This document shows, piece by piece, positions 36,119-44,160 of a DNA stretch of 64,000 nt (position 1 is its first letter; each line of letters begins with the position of its first letter). The stretch is from Taibaiella sp. (GTDB taxonomy: Bacteria; Bacteroidota; Bacteroidia; Chitinophagales; Chitinophagaceae). The position numbers and the translations under genes are program-made. The stretch covers positions 186,001 through 250,000 of the forward strand of contig JAEUVV010000010.1 in NCBI GenBank assembly GCA_016786705.1, given 5' to 3'. The notes beneath the pieces are model-generated. The model was not told where the DNA came from. It ran no database searches and worked only from the letters and a program-made list of their open reading frames with translations.

Positions 36119-36304
36119 TTAATCTTCTTTCTTACCTGCGGGTTTCTGCTCCGGCTTCGGCAAACGTCCCTGCTCTTTAAGCGCATTATTCAGCAAATAT
36201 TCGATCTGGCCATTCACGCTCCGGAAATCATCAGCAGCCCACTTCTCCAGCGCTTTATACATCGCCGCGTTCAACCGTAACACAAAATTTTTCTTATCTG
36301 CCAT
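36119..36304 (-). CDS. Arc-like ribbon-helix-helix protein
   Basis: The 61-residue protein fits the Arc/MetJ ribbon-helix-helix fold: a short strand (KKNFVLRLNAAMYKALEKWA), then a second helix (SVNGQIEYLLNNALKEQ), followed by a basic, proline-rich tail. Such proteins usually bind DNA as dimers through the paired strands. It follows the SPFH gene by 11 nt in the same direction. Arc-like proteins of this kind are often found beside SPFH proteins, where FVLRLNAAMYKALEKWA suggests a conserved partner rather than an antitoxin; no toxin gene is adjacent. Confidence 0.82.
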   Translation of the reverse strand: MADKKNFVLRLNAAMYKALEKWAADDFRSVNGQIEYLLNNALKEQGRLPKPEQKPAGKKED

Positions 36305-36315
36305 AATTTTACTCC

Positions 36316-37194
36316 TTATTGATACAAAGTTCCGGTATTGAGTACAGGAGCCGCTGCTTTTTCACCACATAAAACTACCATCAGGTTACTTACCATAGCC
36401 GCTTTCTTTTCATTATCCAGCTCCACGATATCTTTTTCTGATAATTTATGCAAAGCCATTTCTACCATACCCACGGCTCCTTCCACTATCTTGGCACGCG
36501 CTGCAACAATGGCTGTAGCCTGCTGGCGTTGCAGCATAGCGCCTGCGATCTCTGAAGCATAAGCAAGGTGGCTGATACGGGCTTCTTTGATCACTACACC
36601 GGCCGGTGCCAGGCGATCTGACAATTCTTTCTCCAGGATCTGGTTTACCGCTTCACCACCCTCTCTTAAGGTAATGTTAGCCCCTTCATCTTCCAGGTTG
36701 TCATACGGGAAACTACCCGCCAGGTGACGCACAGCCGCCTCGCTTTGTGTTTTTACATAAGAAACATAATTACTCACATCATAGGCCGCTTTATAGGTAT
36801 CGCCTACCTGCCACACGATCACCGCCCCGATCTCGATAGGATTCCCCATTTTATCATTCACTTTCAACGTTTGCCCCTGAAGGTTATCGGCACGCAGGCT
36901 CACTCTTAAAGAAGTATACAAAGGATTCACAAAGAACAGGCCATTATCTTTAACAGTACCTACATATTTACCAAAAAAGTTCAGGACGCGGGAGTGATTA
37001 GGATTAATGATCATCAAACCTTTCAACAGGAAAATAAAAGCCAGGACAAGGATAATCCCTCCAATAATTGCCAAAGGGTTGTTTGTCCCGTCGGCTGATT
37101 CGAAATTCATAAAACAAAACACCGATAAAACGGCACAGGCTAGGGCAATCACAAGCGCGAGATAACCGGACATAGGTTTAATGATCTTTTCCAT
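36316..37194 (-). CDS. SPFH (band 7) domain membrane protein
   Basis: The 292-residue protein has two N-terminal membrane helices (about 10-30 and 42-62) and then an SPFH/stomatin-like domain: LMIINPNHSRVLNFFGKYVGTV, RADNLQGQTLKVNDKMGNPIEIGAVIVWQV, and the helical arm with EARISHLAYASEIAGAMLQRQQA. SPFH proteins form large rings that organise membrane microdomains and shield membrane proteases. It is the first gene of a pair with the Arc-like gene. No NfeD or FtsH gene is adjacent. Confidence 0.9.
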   Translation of the reverse strand: MEKIIKPMSGYLALVIALACAVLSVFCFMNFESADGTNNPLAIIGGIILVLAFIFLLKGLMIINPNHSRVLNFFGKYVGTVKDNGLFFVNPLYTSLRVSLRADNLQGQTLKVNDKMGNPIEIGAVIVWQVGDTYKAAYDVSNYVSYVKTQSEAAVRHLAGSFPYDNLEDEGANITLREGGEAVNQILEKELSDRLAPAGVVIKEARISHLAYASEIAGAMLQRQQATAIVAARAKIVEGAVGMVEMALHKLSEKDIVELDNEKKAAMVSNLMVVLCGEKAAAPVLNTGTLYQ

Positions 37195-37300
37195 ACGATA
37201 AAAATTAATTGTTATTGTTATGATATCAAAATTATATCATTTTAACTACATGACCAAATAAACTTGCCGCAAGACAAAGGATAAGTAATTTCCCATTTTT

Positions 37301-37330
37301 TTTGCTTTTTCAATTTAAAATATACCTTTG
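37301..37330 (+). promoter_or_regulatory. topA promoter
   Basis: A -33 TTTG (37301-37304) and a -7 TACCTTTG (37323-37330) with 18 nt between them fit the Bacteroidota primary sigma consensus well. The -7 box ends 20 nt before the topA ATG. Confidence 0.82.
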
Positions 37331-37350
37331 CCAACTACATTAGTGTATAT

Positions 37351-39987
37351 ATGGCGAAAAATTTGTTGATTGTAGAGTCGCCCGCGAAGGCTAAAACAAT
37401 TGAAAAAATACTGGGAAAGGACTTCGAGGTGAAGTCAAGCTTTGGTCATATCCGCGACCTCGAAAAAGAGGGCATGGGTATTGATATAGACAATGGCTTT
37501 GTTCCTAAATATATAGTATCGGAAGATAAGATCAGAGTAGTAAAAGAACTAAAATCACTGGCGAAAAAAGCACAGGAAGTATGGTTAGCAACGGATGAGG
37601 ACCGCGAAGGAGAAGCCATTTCCTGGCACCTTTGCGAAGAATTAGGTTTAAACCCCGCGACAACGAAAAGGATCGTATTTCATGAGATCACAAAGCCGGC
37701 GATTCAAAAAGCGGTGCAAAGCCCGAGAACGGTGAATATGGACCTGGTGAACGCGCAACAGGCCCGCCGCGTGCTGGACCGGATCGTAGGTTTTGAAATT
37801 TCTCCCGTATTATGGCGTAAGCTAAGTGGCAAAAGTCTTTCAGCCGGCCGGGTACAGTCTGTAGCCGTTAAACTGATCGTAGAGCGGGAAAGAGAGATCA
37901 ACAAGTTCAATACCGAAAGCAGCTATAAAGTTGAAGCGCTTTTTGCGGCAAAGGATATCAATAACCGCGCGGTTACCTTTAAAGCAGAGGGCAGGAAGAT
38001 CAAACAACTGGCGGATGCCCGTACCTTCTTACAGCAATGTATCGGCGCCAGCTATACCGTGGATAATGTTGAAGTAAAGCCGGGCAAGAAAACCCCTTCT
38101 GCTCCTTTCACCACCTCTACCTTACAACAGGAGGCCAGCCGTAAACTGGGCTATTCGGTGAGCCGCACCATGCGGGTAGCGCAGACCCTGTACGAAAACG
38201 GGTATATTACCTATATGCGTACCGACAGCGTCAACCTGAGTGAAACGGCTTTACATAACGCAGAAGACGCCATTAAACAACAATGGGGCGCCAACTATCA
38301 TAAAAGAAGACAATACCAGACCAAAAACCAATCGGCACAGGAAGCCCACGAAGCCATCCGGCCGACGAATATGATGGTAAGCCATATCGATTTCCCGGAT
38401 GGACAAAGACTATACGACCTGATCTGGAAACGTACGATTGCCAGCCAGATGGCTGATGCCGTTACCGAAAAGACCATAGCCACCATCAACATTTCCACCC
38501 AACCGGACAATCAATTAACGGCCAGTGGCGAAGTCATCAAATTTGACGGTTTCTTAAAAGTATACCTGGAAGGCAAGGATGATGAAGACGAGGATGACCA
38601 GGAAGGCTTGTTGCCACCTCTACAAAGAGGGCAGGTATTACCTTTAGTACAAATGCAGGCAATAGAACGGTTTACCCGCCCTGCGCCAAGATATACCGAG
38701 GCCAGCCTCGTAAAAAAACTGGAAGAGCTGGGCATTGGCCGCCCTTCTACTTATGCACCTACCATCAGTACGGTACAGCAGAGAAATTATGTAGAGAAAG
38801 CGAATAAAGATGGTGTGAGCAGGAGCTACCAGGTACTCACTTTAACAAATGACCAGATCGCTCAAAAGCAGGAAGCGGAAATAACAGGTGCCGAAAAGAA
38901 TAAATTGTTCCCTACAGACCTGGGTATGGTAGTGACTGATTTCTTATCAGAACACTTCCCGGATATCATGAACTACAGCTTTACGGCTAATATCGAAAAC
39001 GAGTTTGACGAAATCGCGGCCGGGAAAAAGAAATGGAACCAGATGATCGGCAGCTTCTACACTCCTTTCCATTCTAAAGTGAACGACACTTTAGAAAACG
39101 CGGAGCGCGCCGTAGGCGAAAGAATACTGGGCGTAGACCCGGAAAGCGGTAAAAATGTGATCGCGAGACTGGGCCGCTTCGGGCCTATGGTTCAGATCGG
39201 CAGCTCGGATGATGAGACTGAAAAACCAAGATTCGCCTCCCTGAAACGCGATCAAAGTATTGAGACCATCAACCTGGAGCAGGCATTAGACCTGTTTAAA
39301 CTACCGTTCAACCTGGAAGATTATGAAGGCAAAGAGGTACTGATAGGTATCGGACGCTTCGGGCCTTATGTAAAATGGGGCGAAGCATTTATTTCTGTAC
39401 CCAAAAATATTGACCCTTTAACGATTGATATTGATAAAGCGATTGAGATCATTAAAGAAAAACAGGCCGCCGATGCACCTATAGGTACCTATAAGGGCAC
39501 ACCTGTTACTAAAGGTACCGGCCGTTTTGGCCCGTTTATCAAATACAATGACCTTTACATCAATGTGCCCAGGGCTTATAATTTTGAGCAACTAAGCCAG
39601 AAAGATATTGAAGAGCTGGTAAGTAAAAAACTTGAAAAAGAAGCCAACCGCTATATACAGCAATGGCCGGAGGAGAAAATAGCGATTGAGAACGGCCGCT
39701 GGGGGCCTTTTATCCGTTTCGGTAAAGAAATGCTGAAATTGGGCCGAAAAGCTGATGGCAGTAAATATGAAGCAGAAGATCTTGCAGGTGTATCGCTGGA
39801 AGAAGTAAAGCAAATGATCATCAGCATTAACCCGCAGGCATTCGAAAAGAAGACCAAGAAAGCTGCGACCAAAAAAACGGCCACGAAAAAAGCTGCCGTT
39901 AAAAAAACAGCTACCAAGAAAACCGCGGCAAAGAAAGCTGCAGCCCCCAAAAAGGCTGCGACAAAAAAAACAACGCCGAAAAAATAA
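37351..39987 (+). CDS. topA: DNA topoisomerase I with lysine-rich tail
   Basis: TopA relaxes negative supercoils by cutting one strand through a tyrosine. The 878-residue protein has a TOPRIM domain (about 1-115, NLLIVESPAKAKTIEKILG and DEDREGE), the catalytic core with Tyr288 in YITYMRTDS, and several C-terminal repeats of the GRFGPYVKWG type in place of zinc fingers. The last 45 residues are an Ala/Lys/Thr tail built from AATKKT-like units, similar to histone H1-like tails, which would raise DNA affinity. It has its own promoter and terminator. Confidence 0.97.
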   Translation: MAKNLLIVESPAKAKTIEKILGKDFEVKSSFGHIRDLEKEGMGIDIDNGFVPKYIVSEDKIRVVKELKSLAKKAQEVWLATDEDREGEAISWHLCEELGLNPATTKRIVFHEITKPAIQKAVQSPRTVNMDLVNAQQARRVLDRIVGFEISPVLWRKLSGKSLSAGRVQSVAVKLIVEREREINKFNTESSYKVEALFAAKDINNRAVTFKAEGRKIKQLADARTFLQQCIGASYTVDNVEVKPGKKTPSAPFTTSTLQQEASRKLGYSVSRTMRVAQTLYENGYITYMRTDSVNLSETALHNAEDAIKQQWGANYHKRRQYQTKNQSAQEAHEAIRPTNMMVSHIDFPDGQRLYDLIWKRTIASQMADAVTEKTIATINISTQPDNQLTASGEVIKFDGFLKVYLEGKDDEDEDDQEGLLPPLQRGQVLPLVQMQAIERFTRPAPRYTEASLVKKLEELGIGRPSTYAPTISTVQQRNYVEKANKDGVSRSYQVLTLTNDQIAQKQEAEITGAEKNKLFPTDLGMVVTDFLSEHFPDIMNYSFTANIENEFDEIAAGKKKWNQMIGSFYTPFHSKVNDTLENAERAVGERILGVDPESGKNVIARLGRFGPMVQIGSSDDETEKPRFASLKRDQSIETINLEQALDLFKLPFNLEDYEGKEVLIGIGRFGPYVKWGEAFISVPKNIDPLTIDIDKAIEIIKEKQAADAPIGTYKGTPVTKGTGRFGPFIKYNDLYINVPRAYNFEQLSQKDIEELVSKKLEKEANRYIQQWPEEKIAIENGRWGPFIRFGKEMLKLGRKADGSKYEAEDLAGVSLEEVKQMIISINPQAFEKKTKKAATKKTATKKAAVKKTATKKTAAKKAAAPKKAATKKTTPKK

Positions 39988-40026
39988 TGCAACGGTTTAA
40001 ATGATAAATAAAATCAAAATAGCAGC

Positions 40027-40069
40027 AGATACGATTGCCTGATTAACCGGCAATCGTATCTTTGTTTTT
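40027..40069 (+). terminator. Terminator of topA
   Basis: A perfect 13-bp stem (40027-40039 with 40049-40061) with a 9-nt loop is followed by TTTGTTTTT. Confidence 0.92.
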
Positions 40070-40100
40070 GACCAGAATTACCATTACCAGAGGAATCAAG

Positions 40101-40685
40101 ATGCGTGTATTTAAACTACTACTGTTACTCTTTGCTTTCGTATCAAGCGGCTTCCAGTCTGACAAAAAAGCCAGGCTGGACAAGGAGGAAGCTCAACGCG
40201 CCTTTCAATATCTCAACCAGATCAGGACCAACCCGTTAAAATTCCAGGATAAGTTCCCCTTCCTTGCTAAACATAAAATCACTAAAACAGCATTGGTTTG
40301 GAATAACCAGCTGGCCAAAGTAGCGGAAACAAAGGCATTGGATATGGCTAAGCGGAAATATTTTGCCCATGTCGACCCGGAGGGCTTTGGGATGAATTAC
40401 TATATCAATAAGGGAGGCTACAGGCTGAGCAAAGACTGGCTGCGGCATAAAAGCAGCAACAACTTTGAATCTCTGGCCTATGGTTTACAAGACGGGCCGG
40501 CCACTATTAATACACTTATAATTGACAGGGGCGTATCCGGTCTCGGGCACCGTAAACATCTGCTTGGTATAGGCGACTGGAACAGTTCGCTGACCGATAT
40601 CGGTATCGGGTTTGCCAGTATAGAAAGGGAAACCGGGTACCTGGAGACCTACGTTTGTATCATTATAGCAAAACACGACTGGTAA
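40101..40685 (+). CDS. Secreted CAP (SCP/PR1) domain protein
   Basis: The 194-residue protein has a signal peptide (about 1-19) and a CAP domain: LNQIRTNPLKF, LVWNNQLAKVAETKALDMA, FAHVDPEG, FESLAYG and GHRKHLLG. These are the CAP1/CAP2-type signatures, with the conserved histidines (AHVD, GHR) and glutamate present. Bacterial CAP proteins are secreted and mostly of unknown role; some bind lipids or metals. The frame is open upstream to 40062, but that part lies in the topA terminator, so the ATG at 40101 (after AGGAATCAAG) is chosen. It ends 7 nt before the ABC ATPase gene. Confidence 0.88.
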   Translation: MRVFKLLLLLFAFVSSGFQSDKKARLDKEEAQRAFQYLNQIRTNPLKFQDKFPFLAKHKITKTALVWNNQLAKVAETKALDMAKRKYFAHVDPEGFGMNYYINKGGYRLSKDWLRHKSSNNFESLAYGLQDGPATINTLIIDRGVSGLGHRKHLLGIGDWNSSLTDIGIGFASIERETGYLETYVCIIIAKHDW

Positions 40686-40692
40686 AGACATT

Positions 40693-41454
40693 ATGGAAAA
40701 CAGCATCATAAAAGTAGAACAGCTGGTAAAAAAATACGAAAATTTCACCGCGGTTAACGGTATAAGCTTCGAAGTAGCGCAAGGCGAAATCTTTGGCCTG
40801 CTAGGGCCCAATGGCGCCGGTAAAACCACGACCTTAGAGATCATTGAAACCCTGCGGCCCAAAACCTCCGGCAAGGTCTGGGTGGATCAATTAGACCTGG
40901 ACAGGCAGGCCCAGGAGATAAAAAAAATTATCGGGGTACAATTGCAGGCAGCCGGCTTCTACCCTAACCTGAACCTCAAGGAGATCATCGAACTGTTTGC
41001 CGGCCTTTATAATGTCGCTACAGACCCTTTAGCCCTGTTACAAAGCGTACAGCTGGAAGATAAGGCAAAAAGCAAATTCAAACACTTATCCGGCGGGCAG
41101 AAGCAGCGTTTTTCGATTGCCACGACCCTGATCAACCAACCTAAAATTATTTTTCTGGATGAGCCCACTACCGGCCTGGACCCACAGGCAAGGCGCAACC
41201 TGTGGGAACTCATCAAAAGCCTTAAAGAAAAAGGCACCACTGTAGTGATTACCACTCACTATATGGACGAAGCCGAAATCCTCTGCGACAGGGTCGCCAT
41301 CGTGGATAGTGGTACGATCATCAGGCAGGGCAGCCCCGACCAGTTAATTGACGAGCTGCTCGCCGGCGGCTTTAGCCGCAGCAAAAAAGTAAAGGATGCC
41401 AACCTGGAAGACGTTTTCTTAATCCTCACCGGTAAAGCATTAAGAGAGCTATAA
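40693..41454 (+). CDS. ABC transporter ATP-binding protein (orphan)
   Basis: The 253-residue ATPase has Walker A GPNGAGKTT (38-46), signature LSGGQ (132-136), Walker B IIFLDEP (152-158) and the switch histidine in ITTHYMDEAE. It is of the CcmA/DRA type, which usually drives an ABC-2 permease in drug, lipid or polysaccharide export. No permease gene is adjacent: a CAP protein lies upstream and a flavin monooxygenase downstream. Its partner must be elsewhere, or the ATPase serves several permeases. Confidence 0.9.
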   Translation: MENSIIKVEQLVKKYENFTAVNGISFEVAQGEIFGLLGPNGAGKTTTLEIIETLRPKTSGKVWVDQLDLDRQAQEIKKIIGVQLQAAGFYPNLNLKEIIELFAGLYNVATDPLALLQSVQLEDKAKSKFKHLSGGQKQRFSIATTLINQPKIIFLDEPTTGLDPQARRNLWELIKSLKEKGTTVVITTHYMDEAEILCDRVAIVDSGTIIRQGSPDQLIDELLAGGFSRSKKVKDANLEDVFLILTGKALREL

Positions 41455-41485
41455 AACAACCTTTCCATTCAATTTTGCTAAGCTT

Positions 41486-42607
41486 ATGGAAGTTGCGATC
41501 ATCGGTGCGGGTATAGGTGGCCTCACACTCGCCCTGTACCTCAAAAGGCAGGGGATTATCCCCGTCATTTATGAAAGTGCAACGGCCATTGAGCCGGCAG
41601 GCGCAGGTATCATGCTGGCCTATAATGCCATGCAGGTATTTGAAGACCTGGGACTTGCCGAAAGTATCATCGCTGCAGGCAATAAGATTAAAGGCTTTGA
41701 AGTATCGGATCAAAAAGAACGGCTGATCATGGCGACTTCACTGGACCATTCCCATATTAAAAAAGGAATTTATAACGTAGCGATTCACCGGGCAGATTTA
41801 CAAAGGATCCTGGCAGCAGCCGTTGGCGATGAACATATCCTATTATCCAGGCGCTTAAAGTCAATAGAAAAAGGATCAAAAATAAAATTGTTGTTTGAAG
41901 ATGACCACCAGGCTACCTGCGATCTCTTATTTGGTGCAGACGGCATAAAATCCGTAGTAAGAACTCATTTAGCACCACAAAGTACCCTGCGCGATACCGG
42001 GCAGGTTTGCTGGCGGGGCATCTGCACAACGATATTACCTGATCTGAAAAGCGATATAGCCATAGAACAATGGGGACTCGGGCAGCGTTTCGGGTACGTT
42101 CTTTTAAATCCCGGGCAGATCTACTGGTTTGCGGTAAGCAATGAAAAATATGTGGTGGACGGCAAGCTCCCGGAACGCCTCCAATCATTTAACCCTGTTG
42201 TGCAGCAACTGGTCACAGCTACACCGGCCACAAAAATAATTTACAGTAAAATTGCCGATCTCTCCCCTTTGCCCTACTGGTATCAGGCAAACATTTGCCT
42301 GATCGGCGATGCCGCACATGCCACTACGCCCAATATGGGCCAGGGTGGTTGCCAGGCTATAGAGGATGCCTATACGATCGGCAAGCTCCTGGAACAGGGA
42401 TATGCGCTTAAAGATACTTTCCCATTATTACAACAGCTAAGGAGAAAAAGAGTTAAGAAAATAGTGCAACAAAGCCGTTTATTAGGGCATATATCACAAC
42501 TCGAGAATAAATATGCGGCAGCTTTCCGTAATTTTGCGCTGCGCCTTACTGCCCCTTCGGCAGGCAAAAAGCAATTAAACTTTATCATCAACCTGGATTA
42601 TATCTGA
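41486..42607 (+). CDS. FAD-dependent monooxygenase
   Basis: The 373-residue protein is a group A flavoprotein monooxygenase (p-hydroxybenzoate hydroxylase/TetX/zeaxanthin epoxidase type). The N-terminal GAGIGG (7-12) binds FAD; the middle segment LLFGADGIKSVVR is the DG motif; and LIGDAAHATTPNMGQGG is the second FAD motif with the GDAAH signature. Substrate is not shown by sequence; relatives hydroxylate aromatics, and TetX inactivates tetracyclines. It lies 31 nt after the ABC ATPase and 26 nt before tsaE. Confidence 0.9.
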   Translation: MEVAIIGAGIGGLTLALYLKRQGIIPVIYESATAIEPAGAGIMLAYNAMQVFEDLGLAESIIAAGNKIKGFEVSDQKERLIMATSLDHSHIKKGIYNVAIHRADLQRILAAAVGDEHILLSRRLKSIEKGSKIKLLFEDDHQATCDLLFGADGIKSVVRTHLAPQSTLRDTGQVCWRGICTTILPDLKSDIAIEQWGLGQRFGYVLLNPGQIYWFAVSNEKYVVDGKLPERLQSFNPVVQQLVTATPATKIIYSKIADLSPLPYWYQANICLIGDAAHATTPNMGQGGCQAIEDAYTIGKLLEQGYALKDTFPLLQQLRRKRVKKIVQQSRLLGHISQLENKYAAAFRNFALRLTAPSAGKKQLNFIINLDYI

Positions 42608-42633
42608 TCTACTGGCTGAAAATCAACAAGACC

Positions 42634-43068
42634 ATGGCTTTAATTTTTGAAACTGAATTTGAACTAAACGAAATCACTTTAGCAGCAAAACAATTTTTAG
42701 CAGTTGCCGGGAAATTTGGAGTTTGGGCTTTAAGCGGCAATCTTGGAGCCGGCAAAACCACATTTACGGCCGCTTTATTGCAAGCCATGGGCAGCAGGAA
42801 CAGTGTCAGTAGTCCCACGTTCTCTATTATCAACCAATACGAGGTCTCCGGCGCGCCCCTGTACCATAGCGACTGGTACCGGATCGGGGATGAAGAAGAG
42901 GCCATTGCCAGTGGCCTGGAAGATATGCTACAGCAACAGGGTATCAAAATAATAGAATGGTGGGAAAGAGCACCGGACCTGTTACCGCCAGGGACACTTT
43001 ACTGTTACCTGGAAGCTGTAAGCCCGTCCCGGCGCAGCTTAAAATGCTATGACCGGCCAAATCTTTAA
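42634..43068 (+). CDS. tsaE: tRNA threonylcarbamoyladenosine biosynthesis ATPase
   Basis: TsaE is the small ATPase that works with TsaB and TsaD to install t6A at position 37 of ANN-decoding tRNAs. The 144-residue protein has the P-loop GNLGAGKTT (35-43), the SSPTFSIINQYE segment and LYHSDWYRI, all standard for the family. Length is normal. It is followed by the tRNA-Trp/secE/nusG group, which has its own promoter starting 7 nt after the stop. Confidence 0.95.
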   Translation: MALIFETEFELNEITLAAKQFLAVAGKFGVWALSGNLGAGKTTFTAALLQAMGSRNSVSSPTFSIINQYEVSGAPLYHSDWYRIGDEEEAIASGLEDMLQQQGIKIIEWWERAPDLLPPGTLYCYLEAVSPSRRSLKCYDRPNL

Positions 43069-43074
43069 AAATAA

Positions 43075-43105
43075 TTTGTTCAGGAAAAATAAAACCCTAT
43101 CTTTG
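43075..43105 (+). promoter_or_regulatory. Promoter of tRNA-Trp/secE/nusG
   Basis: A -33 TTTG (43075-43078), a 19-nt spacer and a -7 TATCTTTG (43098-43105) make one of the best promoter matches in the window. About 60 nt of leader precede the tRNA. Confidence 0.85.
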
Positions 43106-43169
43106 CAATCCTGTCAACGGGGAAATGATGGTCCAGGGACGCCTTGATCATTTATTTTGAAATACTAAT

Positions 43170-43240
43170 ACGGGCATGGTGCAATGGTAGCATGCGGGTC
43201 TCCAAAACCTTCGATCTGGGTTCGAATCCTAGTGCCCGTG
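43170..43240 (+). tRNA. tRNA-Trp (anticodon CCA)
   Basis: Acceptor ACGGGCA (43170-43176) pairs fully with TGCCCGT (43233-43239), followed by discriminator G43240, which is normal for tryptophan. The anticodon loop is CTCCAAA, giving CCA. T arm CTGGG-TTCGAAT-CCTAG is standard. One base pair of the anticodon stem is mismatched. CCA is not encoded. Its place just before secE and nusG is the usual one. Confidence 0.94.
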
Positions 43241-43248
43241 CAAAACAT

Positions 43249-43269
43249 AGCCCCCAAAAGGGCTTTTTT
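43249..43269 (+). terminator. Terminator or attenuator between tRNA-Trp and secE
   Basis: AGCCC pairs with GGGCT across a 6-nt loop and runs into six T residues. The 5-bp stem is short, so partial read-through into secE and nusG is likely. Confidence 0.6.
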
Positions 43270-43294
43270 ATTTTTTAAAACACAGTAAGTTATT

Positions 43295-43489
43295 ATGGCT
43301 AAATTCGGCACTTACGTTCAGGAAGCATATGATGAGTTAGTTCATAAAGTGAGCTGGCCTTCATGGACAGAGCTTCAAAAAACTACCTGGGTGGTTTTAT
43401 TGGGTATCCTTTTCATTACTTTTGTAGTTTTAGGAATGGATGCTGCATGTGAAGCTTTGATGAAATTGATCTACAGTTTTGCTTCCTAA
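43295..43489 (+). CDS. secE: Preprotein translocase subunit SecE
   Basis: SecE clamps SecY in the SecYEG channel of the inner membrane. The 64-residue protein has the conserved amphipathic segment (YDELVHKVSWPSWTELQKTT) followed by one membrane helix (about 33-57), the minimal one-helix form usual in this phylum. It lies between tRNA-Trp and nusG, 24 nt before the latter. Confidence 0.97.
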   Translation: MAKFGTYVQEAYDELVHKVSWPSWTELQKTTWVVLLGILFITFVVLGMDAACEALMKLIYSFAS

Positions 43490-43513
43490 TTAAATTAATC
43501 CGACACAACAACA

Positions 43514-44086
43514 ATGAGTGATACTTTGCAAACACAACCGGTACAGGATACTAAATGGTATGTATTACGTGTGGTTAGTGGAAAAGAAAGAAAAGTAAAA
43601 GAACATTTGGATAAAGAGATCCGCATCAGCGGATGGAGTAATGCGATTATACAGATTCTTTGCCCGATGGAGAAAGTTTTCAAGGTACAGAATGGTAAGA
43701 AAGCATTGAGAGAAAAAATTCTTTTCCCGGGCTACCTGATGATCGAAGCTGTAGATGGTAAATTCAATGATACCATGTTGCAAACGATCGTTGCCGTAAC
43801 CGGTGTGATCCACTTTTTAGGTAAAGAAAACCCTACTCCTTTGCGCAAAGCAGAAGTAAACAAAATGTTCGGTAATCTTGATGAGGTTATGGAGCAAGGT
43901 GTTACTATGGCAGAGCCGTTTATCCTGGGTGAAACCATTAAAGTTATTGACGGTCCGTTCAACGATTTCAATGGTACTATTGAAGAAGTAAGTGAAGAAA
44001 AACGTAAGCTGAAAGTAAGTGTTAAGATCTTTGGCCGTGCGCAGATTGTTGAGCTTAACTTCACACAGGTAGAAAAAATTTCCTAG
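43514..44086 (+). CDS. nusG: Transcription termination/antitermination protein NusG
   Basis: NusG binds RNA polymerase and couples it to Rho or to the ribosome. The 190-residue protein has an NGN domain (KWYVLRVVSGKERKVKEHL, then ILFPGYLMIEA) and a C-terminal KOW domain (GETIKVIDGPFNDFNGTIEEV). Length is normal. A strong terminator follows directly, and rplK, which normally comes next, is missing; the next genes are an unrelated sigma operon on the other strand. Confidence 0.97.
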   Translation: MSDTLQTQPVQDTKWYVLRVVSGKERKVKEHLDKEIRISGWSNAIIQILCPMEKVFKVQNGKKALREKILFPGYLMIEAVDGKFNDTMLQTIVAVTGVIHFLGKENPTPLRKAEVNKMFGNLDEVMEQGVTMAEPFILGETIKVIDGPFNDFNGTIEEVSEEKRKLKVSVKIFGRAQIVELNFTQVEKIS

Positions 44087-44107
44087 CAGAAAAAATTTAA
44101 TTGATAT

Positions 44108-44146
44108 AAAAAATAAGCAGCGATATTTTATCGCTGCTTATTTTTT
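44108..44146. terminator. Strong terminator after nusG
   Basis: A perfect 18-bp stem (44108-44125 with 44129-44146) with a TTT loop carries A and T tracts on both arms and can also serve the leftward gene ending at 44161. Confidence 0.95.
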
Positions 44147-44160
44147 ATTGTTAGTACTTC

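Noticed and set aside
39840..39987. Tandem DNA repeat at the end of topA
   Set aside because: The repeats encode the Ala/Lys/Thr tail of TopA and are explained by protein composition.
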